The position numbers and the translations under genes were made by a program. The notes under the pieces are model-generated. The model made no database searches and was not told the origin of the DNA. It saw nothing but the letters and a program-made list of their open reading frames with translations. This document shows positions 7,744 through 14,234 of a stretch of DNA of 16,969 bases, one piece after another. The stretch is from an uncultured Clostridium sp. (GTDB taxonomy: Bacteria > Bacillota > Clostridia > Clostridiales > Clostridiaceae): positions 1 through 16,969 of the forward strand of contig URGW01000052.1 of NCBI GenBank assembly GCA_900547475.1, given 5' to 3'. Every line of letters begins with the position of its first letter. The stretch's first letter is position 1.

Positions 7744-7781
7744 ATGAGGACAAGATACTGTTATATGTATCTTGTCCTCAT
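7744..7781. terminator. perfect 15-bp hairpin between two convergent genes
   Basis: ATGAGGACAAGATAC (7744-7758) and its exact complement (7767-7781) flank an 8-base loop. Nothing like a T run follows on the plus strand (CAGTTTAAAG); on the minus strand the arm is followed by TTTTCATT. It most likely ends the 3D-domain transcript and possibly the LUD transcript as well, with unusually long stem and poor U tracts. Confidence 0.7.
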
Positions 7782-7813
7782 CAGTTTAAAGCTTGTCTAT
7801 AAGTTGATAATTA

Positions 7814-8974
7814 TCATGGATATTCTAAGATTTGAACAGTAACGTTTCTTCTTCCCCATGATATACACTCTTCGTTAGTATTAAGGAATACATCTATAAT
7901 ATTTCCTTTAATGGCTCCACCAGTATCAGCAGCGATTGCAAGGCCATATCCTGATACATAAACTTTTGTACCAAGTGGAATTACATTAGGATCAACGGCA
8001 ATAGTACTAATGCCATCAGGATTTCTAACAGGTTTTAATCCAGAAGCCGTAATTCCATGACCATAATAAGCAGTAGATTCCATAGTTAATGTTTTAATTA
8101 CAGTACCAATTTCAGTGCTAGTTGTTGGCACTATAGGTTTATTAAGTTCAGATATTCTTGATTCAGCGTTACTAATCCCTTCTTTAGCCATATTAATAAT
8201 TGTTGAGCTATTTAATAATGGAATATAAGAATTTAAGGTATCAATAGCATTTTGCAATTCAGATACAGAATCAGTTTCTGAGTTGGCAATAGATAAAGGT
8301 TTTGAAATTAAAGTTTTTTCATTTTCTTCTATAACAGCAAAAACTGCTTCTTTTTCTGCATTTAGTTTATCAGAATATTCTTCTTGTTCTTGTTTCTTTT
8401 CTTCAACTACTTTTAAGTCATTTTCTATAGTTGCTTGTAAAGTTTTTAACTCGTTATTTTTACTACTTAAAGTGTCTATATCTTTATTTAATGAATCTTT
8501 TTTCTCATTTATATCACTAAGAATTTCTTTATCAGTAGAAATTATTTTAGATATAGATTGAATTCTAGAAAATAAATCTGAAATACTAGTTGATGTTATA
8601 ATACTAACTATCATATTTGAAGATATATTAGTCTTGTACATATTTCTTACTCTGTTATCTAGAATTATTTGAGCTTGTTCGATTTCCTCTTTTGTTTGTT
8701 CTAATTTAGCCTCTGTAGATTGAATTTGAGTTTCAATAGAATTAATAGCTTCTTTGTTTTCAGCAAGTTGAGAATTAATAGTAGCTATTTCGTTGTTCAA
8801 TTCTTCTATCTTAGAGTCTAAATCTAAAATTTCACTATCAAGTTCTTTATATTTTGATAAATTTTTATTGATTGTATCTTGTGGTGTAGTAGCATATGTT
8901 GGAATAGTACCTAGAGAAGATAATAATATTAATATTGCTAAAACACAAGATATATATTTTTTAAACAGAAACAT
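7814..8974 (-). CDS. secreted PcsB/CwlO-like coiled-coil protein with C-terminal 3D domain
   Basis: Exported cell-wall protein of 386 residues. A signal peptide (KK then a hydrophobic core) ends near PTYA, residue 28. Residues 30-220 are a long heptad-rich coiled coil with the NRVRNMYKT...SISDLFSRI pattern of PcsB/CwlO N-terminal regions. The C-terminal 92 residues (from about 295) form a 3D domain, named for its three aspartates: D328 (AVDPNVIPLG), D350 (AADTGG) and D361 (IDVF). The fold resembles MltA-type lytic transglycosylases and occurs in clostridial Rpf-like and YocH-like autolysins. So a peptidoglycan-cleaving or remodelling role is inferred, not proven. The ribosome site GGAGGTGA matches the 16S tail over 8 bases but ends right at the ATG, an unusually tight spacing. 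Confidence 0.9.
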   Translation of the reverse strand: MFLFKKYISCVLAILILLSSLGTIPTYATTPQDTINKNLSKYKELDSEILDLDSKIEELNNEIATINSQLAENKEAINSIETQIQSTEAKLEQTKEEIEQAQIILDNRVRNMYKTNISSNMIVSIITSTSISDLFSRIQSISKIISTDKEILSDINEKKDSLNKDIDTLSSKNNELKTLQATIENDLKVVEEKKQEQEEYSDKLNAEKEAVFAVIEENEKTLISKPLSIANSETDSVSELQNAIDTLNSYIPLLNSSTIINMAKEGISNAESRISELNKPIVPTTSTEIGTVIKTLTMESTAYYGHGITASGLKPVRNPDGISTIAVDPNVIPLGTKVYVSGYGLAIAADTGGAIKGNIIDVFLNTNEECISWGRRNVTVQILEYP

Positions 8975-9014
8975 TCACCTCCATGATAAAATTTAAAAGT
9001 ATAATGTTTAATTA

Positions 9015-9043
9015 TATATACTATAGATAATTTTATATGTCAA
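9015..9043 (-). promoter_or_regulatory. sigma-A promoter of the 3D-domain gene
   Basis: On the minus strand a perfect TTGACA (complement of 9038-9043), 17 bases and TATATA (complement of 9015-9020) lie about 40 bases before the start codon. Confidence 0.65.
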
Positions 9044-9152
9044 ATTTCTTGCATATTAATGTAATTTATGAGATATTATAATAATTTAAATGTATATATT
9101 GTAAATATAAATATATTATAACATAAATATTTGGAAAAAAATAGAAAGAAAA

Positions 9153-9181
9153 TTGAAACATTAAAAAAACTAATATAAAAT
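9153..9181 (+). promoter_or_regulatory. sigma-A promoter of the alanyl-tRNA editing gene
   Basis: TTGAAA (9153-9158), 17 bases and TAAAAT (9176-9181) lie 37 bases before the start codon. The rest of the 244-base divergent region (8975-9218) holds only AT-rich sequence. Confidence 0.55.
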
Positions 9182-9218
9182 TAAAATATGGTAATGATTT
9201 TTACTTTGGAGGTAAATA

Positions 9219-10415
9219 ATGAAAAAAATATATTATGAAGATCAATATGTAAAAGAATTTGTTGCTGAAATAACAGATATAGTAAATAAAGAGAATTTAT
9301 ATTATGTAAAATTGGACAAAACAGCTTTCTTCCCAGGTGGGGGAGGTCAACATTGTGACTTAGGATATATAGATAATCATAAAGTTATTAATGTTATCGA
9401 AGAAAATGGAGAAATATATCATATAACAGAAACAAAGCCAATAAAAATACATAGAGTAAATTGTAAAATTGATTGGAATAGAAGATTAGATGGTATGCAA
9501 CAACATTTAGGACAACACATTTTATCAGGTTGTTTTTTTAATTTATTTAATGCTAATACAATAAGTGTTCATGTAGGCAAGGAAATAAGTACTGTAGATA
9601 TTCAAGGGTATCTAGATGAGGAAACTATAAGAAAAGCAGAAAAAATGGCAAATGAAATAATACAAGAAAATATAAAGGTTGAATTTTTAATACCAGCTAA
9701 AAAGGATTTAAAAAAATTAAATTTAAGAAGAGATTTACCTAATACAAATGAACAAATAAGAATAGTTAAAATAGGAGATTTAGATATTAATGCATGTTGT
9801 GGGGTACATCCTAGTAGAACATTAGATGTTCAAGCAATAAAAATTAAAAGGTGGGAAAAACATAAAGGTGCTACAAGAATTGAATATTTAGCAGGAAAAA
9901 GAGCAATAAATGATTATTTTAAGAAAGATGAGTTTAGAAATAGAATTTGTAGATTTTTAAATTGTGGCGAAGATGATGCAATAAATTCAATAAATAAGCT
10001 TTCAGATGATTTAAAAAAATTATTAGATGAGAATAGACAAATTAAAACAGAAATTTCTGAATATCAAATTAAAGATATGATAAAAGAAGCAAAAGAAGTG
10101 GGGAATATATATGTAGTAACCCAAATATATGATGGTGGGGATATAAAGTATATATCTAAAGTTGCAGAGAAAATTACATTAAATGATAATATGGTTGTAT
10201 TGTTTGCAATAAAATCTGCAGATAAAGCAAATTTAATATTTGCAGCTTCTAAAAATATTAATAATATATCAATGAGTGATTTATTAAAAGATGCAATAAG
10301 TCTAATTGATGGTAAAGGTGGAGGAAGTAAGTTTATGGCCCAAGGTGGTGGTAAAAACTCTAGTAACCTTCAAGGGGTAATGGAGTATGCTTTACGTAAA
10401 GTAAGCATTATATAA
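9219..10415 (+). CDS. alanyl-tRNA editing protein, AlaX type with DHHA1 domain
   Basis: A free-standing relative of the editing half of alanyl-tRNA synthetase, which should hydrolyse mischarged Ser- or Gly-tRNA(Ala) in trans. The 398-residue protein starts with a beta-barrel carrying FFPGGGGQ (37-44), then the zinc/editing motif HxxxH (H96, H100) and CxxxH (C193, H197), so all four metal ligands are present. A short coiled linker (about 250-290) leads to a C-terminal DHHA1 domain with the GKGGGSKFMAQGGG loop (365-378), the part that binds the tRNA elbow in AlaRS. There is no aminoacylation domain, and the long form matches AlaX-L. GGAGG 7 bases before ATG supports the start. It is monocistronic. 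Confidence 0.92.
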   Translation: MKKIYYEDQYVKEFVAEITDIVNKENLYYVKLDKTAFFPGGGGQHCDLGYIDNHKVINVIEENGEIYHITETKPIKIHRVNCKIDWNRRLDGMQQHLGQHILSGCFFNLFNANTISVHVGKEISTVDIQGYLDEETIRKAEKMANEIIQENIKVEFLIPAKKDLKKLNLRRDLPNTNEQIRIVKIGDLDINACCGVHPSRTLDVQAIKIKRWEKHKGATRIEYLAGKRAINDYFKKDEFRNRICRFLNCGEDDAINSINKLSDDLKKLLDENRQIKTEISEYQIKDMIKEAKEVGNIYVVTQIYDGGDIKYISKVAEKITLNDNMVVLFAIKSADKANLIFAASKNINNISMSDLLKDAISLIDGKGGGSKFMAQGGGKNSSNLQGVMEYALRKVSII

Positions 10416-10572
10416 AAATTACTACCAATATAATAGTTTTTGATGAGTGAGATAATTAAATATTTTTTACTTGTGAAAAAGAAATCAAGAAGTCAAATCC
10501 TTAATTAAATAATAGCAAATATTTTTATAATTCATATAATAAATTATAAAAATATTCAAAGGAGATATAATT

Positions 10573-11334
10573 ATGGACAGAAGATTTTTTGAAAATGATA
10601 ATGTAGAAGACTTGTCTAAAAATGAAAGTCAAAAGAATTTTCAAAAAATAGACGAAGAAGATGAAGTTTTAAAGGAAAATTATATGTGGAGTGATGAAGA
10701 GGATGATTTTTCATCAGAAACAGATTTTAATGTAATGAGTAAGTATACTGAATCATATGAAGAGGATAATTTATATTATGATGCTCATGCTAATGAAACA
10801 GAAGAAAGTGAAAGAGGAGAGAACTATAGTAGTTTAGAGGAAAATACAGTAATGGAAGTTAATTGTCAATGTGATGATGAATACTCAGATTCAGAGTACT
10901 GTGAAACTTCAGGAGATAAATTTAATTGCAATTATCAATATTGTGATTCATCTGATAATACAAGTTCAAGTGATGATACAACCTCAAGCTATTGTACAAG
11001 TGCAGATCATAAGTGTGACTGTGATTATCAATATTGTGATTCAGACGAAGATTATGATTGCAATTATCAATACTGTGATTCAGAAGAAGATTATAAATGT
11101 AATTGCTATGAATCAAATCCATATTCTAGCTCAGATAAACCTTCTAGCTGCAATGATAGTTATAGTAATACATTTGATGAAGATAAAAGATATAGAGAAA
11201 ACAAAGAATCTTATTTAAAAGGAAAAAAAGAAGGATATAATGCAGGATATGAAGCAGGAGCAAGAGATGCAATAAGAGCTGCATATAGGGCTGGATATAA
11301 GCGTGGATTAAGAGCGGCAGGTTATAGAATTTAA
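10573..11334 (+). CDS. acidic cysteine-repeat protein with small-xxx-small C-terminal tail, function unknown
   Basis: I do not recognise this 253-residue protein. Residues 1-96 are strongly acidic (many Glu/Asp/Ser/Tyr) and contain no cysteine. Residues 98-193 hold 14 cysteines (98, 100, 110, 119, 124, 141, 148, 150, 155, 163, 168, 176, 178, 193), including three copies of C-[ND]-Y-Q-Y-C-D-S at 119, 150 and 163. Residues 205-253 are basic, with Gly or Ala every fourth residue from 217 to 249 and Tyr after many of the Gly. There is no signal peptide or membrane segment. GGAG lies 8 bases before ATG. A TATAAT at 10535-10540 has no clear -35. Possible roles are a metal-binding, spore-coat or other disulfide-linked structural protein with a helix-packing tail; all are guesses. 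It is monocistronic with its own terminator. Confidence 0.85.
   Translation: MDRRFFENDNVEDLSKNESQKNFQKIDEEDEVLKENYMWSDEEDDFSSETDFNVMSKYTESYEEDNLYYDAHANETEESERGENYSSLEENTVMEVNCQCDDEYSDSEYCETSGDKFNCNYQYCDSSDNTSSSDDTTSSYCTSADHKCDCDYQYCDSDEDYDCNYQYCDSEEDYKCNCYESNPYSSSDKPSSCNDSYSNTFDEDKRYRENKESYLKGKKEGYNAGYEAGARDAIRAAYRAGYKRGLRAAGYRI
10927..11082 (+). repeat. three in-frame copies of a 24-base unit encoding CxYQYCDS
   Basis: Copies at 10927-10950, 11020-11043 and 11059-11082 differ only by a few bases, two of the differences in third codon positions. The last two are followed by similar GA-GAAGATTAT extensions, suggesting recent tandem duplication inside the gene. The uneven gap between copies 1 and 2 is filled by Ser/Asp-rich sequence. 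Confidence 0.8.
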
Positions 11335-11350
11335 TATTATGATTATAGAA

Positions 11351-11382
11351 AACGGTAATTACTTTGTAATTGCTGTTTTTTT
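11351..11382 (+). terminator. intrinsic terminator of the cysteine-repeat gene
   Basis: AACGGTAATTAC (11351-11362) pairs with GTAATTGCTGTT (11366-11377) through 12 pairs, two of them G-U, with a 3-base loop and a T run at 11376-11382. It lies just after the stop codon. Confidence 0.8.
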
Positions 11383-11495
11383 ATGAAATAAAATATCAAT
11401 TATATATTAGAATAAATGATGATTATATAGGGAAAATAAAGATAATAGTAAAAAGTATAATTTTATTTCAAGGATAATTTAGGAGGATAAATTTG

Positions 11496-12053
11496 ATGAA
11501 AGTTAAATTTAGAACAGTACTATATTTATTGTTGATAAGTCTTTTTATAGGATGTAATGAAGTTAACAATAAAATAAATGAAGGATCTAGTGAAATTGAA
11601 AGAAATGAAGGAAAGGATGACTTCCAAGAAACATTAACGATTGCAAATGAAGAAGAATTAGCAATAGCACTAAAAGAGGATTATAGAATAACTATAAAAA
11701 ATGATATTGAGACTAATAATGAACTAATAATGGAAGGGGATTTTTCAAAAACAGACACTACAGAAGGGAATAAAGTTAGTCATATAGGTAGAGAATTAAA
11801 TTTATTTTATATAGATAAAAGAAATAATGTTATTAATAGTTATACTTTAAGTGTTCCTAAGTTAATTATAAAAAGTAATGATACAACCATAAGGGGAGGG
11901 AAGATTAAAGGAGATATATACGTTGAAAGTGATGGATTAATATTAGATGATACTAAAGTTGAAGGAAATCTTTATTTTAAAAATAAAAATAATGAAGATT
12001 CTTTTAAATTACAAAATACAGCTAGTGTATCAGGAAATATAGAAGTTGAATAA
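11496..12053 (+). CDS. small putative lipoprotein with a beta-rich C-terminal domain, function unknown
   Basis: The 185-residue protein starts with a basic N-terminus, a hydrophobic core and a lipobox-like LFIGC ending at C20, so lipid attachment and an outer-face location are likely; Phe at -3 is not ideal. An acidic, Asn/Glu-rich linker follows. From about residue 100 short strands with recurring I-K-x-x-x-x-T-I-x-G and G-x-I-Y-V / G-N-L-Y-F / G-N-I-E-V endings suggest a right-handed beta-helix or beta-solenoid. I do not know a named family. The frame opens one codon earlier at TTG 11493; AGGAGG at 11481-11486 is 9 bases before the ATG and 6 before the TTG, and ATG is preferred. No clear terminator follows in 12054-12186, which otherwise holds only AT-rich sequence. 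Confidence 0.75.
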   Translation: MKVKFRTVLYLLLISLFIGCNEVNNKINEGSSEIERNEGKDDFQETLTIANEEELAIALKEDYRITIKNDIETNNELIMEGDFSKTDTTEGNKVSHIGRELNLFYIDKRNNVINSYTLSVPKLIIKSNDTTIRGGKIKGDIYVESDGLILDDTKVEGNLYFKNKNNEDSFKLQNTASVSGNIEVE

Positions 12054-12198
12054 ATTATTATGAATTTAGTAATAGTTAATTTTGGTTATATATAAGAATA
12101 TATTTTAAGTTTAATTACATAAGTATATATTAGATATAAAAAATAGATTTTTGTAAATAATTTAAATTAGCAAAATTATTTTTATTATGGAGGTTAAA

Positions 12199-12513
12199 AT
12201 GATGGATGAAATAAAAAAAGTTTTACTATTTGGAGTGGGAGCTGTAGCAAGCACATATGAAAAGGCAACAGAAGTAGTAGATGATCTTGTGAAAAAAGGA
12301 AAAATAACAATAGATGAAGGAAAGGAATTGGGGGAGGAGTTGAAAAGAACATTTAAAGAAAAGACAAAGGAAAAGGAAGAATTGTTAAATGAAGGTAGAA
12401 ATAATATAAGTAATATGGAAATTAGTAATTATGTTTTAAGAGATGAGTATGAAATGTTAAAAGCTAGAGTATATAAGCTGGAAAAGTTAGTAAATAAGGA
12501 AGATGAAAAATAA
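12199..12513 (+). CDS. phasin-like small helical coiled-coil protein
   Basis: The 104-residue protein has a short N-terminal helix (about residues 5-30), the motif LVKKGKITIDEGKEL near residues 30-45, charged helix, and a final coiled-coil segment with leucine heptads (YEMLKARVYKLEKLV). This pattern matches the PhaF/PhaI-like phasin family often annotated in clostridia. Classical phasins coat polyhydroxyalkanoate granules, but no PHA synthase is here, so that role is doubtful. The frame is open from an ATG at 12187, but GGAGG at 12189-12193 lies within that extension; the start is the ATG at 12199 (5-base spacing) or the next at 12202 (8-base spacing). It lies 22 bases upstream of the UbiB-like gene, so the two are almost certainly co-transcribed and may work together. 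Confidence 0.8.
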   Translation: MMDEIKKVLLFGVGAVASTYEKATEVVDDLVKKGKITIDEGKELGEELKRTFKEKTKEKEELLNEGRNNISNMEISNYVLRDEYEMLKARVYKLEKLVNKEDEK

Positions 12514-12535
12514 AAGCTTATATTGGAGGTAAGTA

Positions 12536-14140
12536 ATGGAGGGGAATTCTGTTAATAGATTTAAAGAAATATTAAAAGTATTTACTAATTATGGATTAGA
12601 ATATCTTTTAGGTAAAAAAGAAGATAAAATAAAAAATTCCCCTTCAAATCTTAGAAAAGCATTTGAGGAACTAGGACCAACATTTATTAAAATTGGTCAA
12701 ATACTAAGCACAAGACCAGAATTAGTTAATGAAGAGTATATAGTAGAGCTATCAAAGTTACAAGATAATGTCCCAGCAGAAGATTTTGAAGAAATGGCTA
12801 AAGTGTTTTATAATGAATTTTCTAAAAAAATAGAAGAGGAATTTTTATTTATAGACAAGAATCCCATAGCCTCAGCTTCTATAGCCCAAGTATATAGAGG
12901 TATATTAAAGAATGGAAATAAGATAGTAATAAAAATTCAAAGGCCTAATATTAAAGAAAAAATGGATATGGATTTTGATATTTTATTAAGTTTAATAGGA
13001 AAAGTAAGTAAAATATTTAAAGATTCTGTAGTTAATCCTAAAGAAATCTTATTAGAGATTAAAGCAGCTACTGAGAAAGAGTTAAATTTTAATTTTGAAG
13101 CTGAAAATATAGAAAAATTTAAATACTTAAATAAAGATATACGATGTATATATGCGCCTTATGTAATAAATGAGTATACAGGAAGTAAAGTTTTAACATT
13201 AGAGAGTATACAGGGATTTAAAATTAATGATAGGGAATCTATTGAGATACTAGGTTATGACAAAGAAGATATATCAAGAAAGTTAGTACTTTCATACTTT
13301 AAACAAGTATTAAAAGATGGTTTTTTTCATGGAGATCCTCATCCAGGAAATATATTAATAAGAAATGGACAAATATGTTTTATTGATTTTGGAATTGTTG
13401 GAGAGTTATCTGATGAAAAGCAACGTGAATTAAATAGTGCTATTGTAGCTATTGCAAATGAGGATATAGATAAATTAACTGATTTTGTTATTAGTATAGG
13501 AATAAAGAGTGGAAAAGTTGATAGAGAAATTCTATATAAAGATATAGAGTATATTTTCAGAAATTATTATACAACATCTTTAAAGAATATAAAAATATCA
13601 GTTTTATTTCAAGAAATATCATATATTGTAAAAAGAAATAACTTAAGATTAGCAAGTGACTTTACTATGCTTATAAGAACTATGGTAATTGTTGAGGGGT
13701 TAGTAAAAGAACTTTCTCCGGAGCTTAATATTATAAGTTTAGTTATTCCATATGTTAAAGATTATTATAAGGAATATTTCTTATCACAATTTGATGCTAA
13801 TGACTATTTATTAAAAGGTTATAAACTAACAAGAGATACTTTAAATATACCATCAAAGATTGTAGCTTTATCAGATACATTGATTAAAGGAAGAGGTAAA
13901 GTGAATATTGTACTAGAGGATAAGGAAAAATATATAAATGTATTAAATAAAATGGTTAATAGATTAGCCTTTGCTTTGGTTATAGCAGGAATGGTTGTTG
14001 CATCATCTTTAATAATTAATAAAAATCCAGAGCCTAAAGTATATGGAATATCAGTTATTGGAATGGGAGGATATTTTGTTTCTGCAATTTTAGGGTTATG
14101 GTTGTTAATATCAATAATTAGATCTGGAAGTTTAAAATAA
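12536..14140 (+). CDS. ABC1/AarF/UbiB family atypical kinase
   Basis: The 534-residue membrane-anchored protein has the UbiB signature set: KxGQ (K52-I-G-Q55) followed by LSTRPEL, the Ala-rich nucleotide loop ASIAQVY (114-120) that replaces the glycine loop, candidate lysine K133 in VIKIQRP, catalytic HGDPHPGN (265-272) and metal-binding DFG (284-286). The ExD motif reads E182-L-N, with Asn for the usual Asp. Two transmembrane helices close the protein (about 470-495 and 502-530). Known members (UbiB, COQ8) support quinone biosynthesis, acting as ATPases or lipid-handling proteins; no quinone genes occur here and most clostridia lack ubiquinone, so the function in this organism is open. GGAGG is 7 bases before ATG. 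It is in an operon with the phasin-like gene. Confidence 0.93.
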   Translation: MEGNSVNRFKEILKVFTNYGLEYLLGKKEDKIKNSPSNLRKAFEELGPTFIKIGQILSTRPELVNEEYIVELSKLQDNVPAEDFEEMAKVFYNEFSKKIEEEFLFIDKNPIASASIAQVYRGILKNGNKIVIKIQRPNIKEKMDMDFDILLSLIGKVSKIFKDSVVNPKEILLEIKAATEKELNFNFEAENIEKFKYLNKDIRCIYAPYVINEYTGSKVLTLESIQGFKINDRESIEILGYDKEDISRKLVLSYFKQVLKDGFFHGDPHPGNILIRNGQICFIDFGIVGELSDEKQRELNSAIVAIANEDIDKLTDFVISIGIKSGKVDREILYKDIEYIFRNYYTTSLKNIKISVLFQEISYIVKRNNLRLASDFTMLIRTMVIVEGLVKELSPELNIISLVIPYVKDYYKEYFLSQFDANDYLLKGYKLTRDTLNIPSKIVALSDTLIKGRGKVNIVLEDKEKYINVLNKMVNRLAFALVIAGMVVASSLIINKNPEPKVYGISVIGMGGYFVSAILGLWLLISIIRSGSLK

Positions 14141-14234
14141 ATATTATGTGTATATAGTGATTTTAATATTGCTAATATAATTTTTAATTAGAGTAAATAC
14201 TATATTAGAAGTAATGTAAGAAAGGGGAGTTAAA

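Noticed and set aside
8283..8561. Open frame on the plus strand, Ser/Phe-rich
   Set aside because: It is antisense to the coiled-coil region of the 3D-domain protein; the composition mirrors Glu/Lys-rich codons and there is no ribosome site.
8793..8996. Short plus-strand open frame
   Set aside because: Antisense to the signal peptide and start of the coiled coil of the 3D-domain gene, without a ribosome site or domain.
10443..10508. 21-codon open frame (MSEIIKYF...) in the gap before the Cys-repeat gene
   Set aside because: No ribosome site precedes it and its length is within chance for such AT-rich DNA.
10533..10541. CATATAATA resembling a sporulation sigma-E/K -10 before the Cys-repeat gene
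   Set aside because: No matching -35 at the required distance; it equally reads as an ordinary TATAAT.
10922..11122. Minus-strand frame rich in His, Asn and Leu
   Set aside because: Antisense shadow of the same repeats.
10871..11218. Overlapping plus-strand frame rich in Ile and Val
   Set aside because: A shifted reading of the repetitive Cys-rich region; its hydrophobic repeats only echo the DNA repeat and no ribosome site precedes it.
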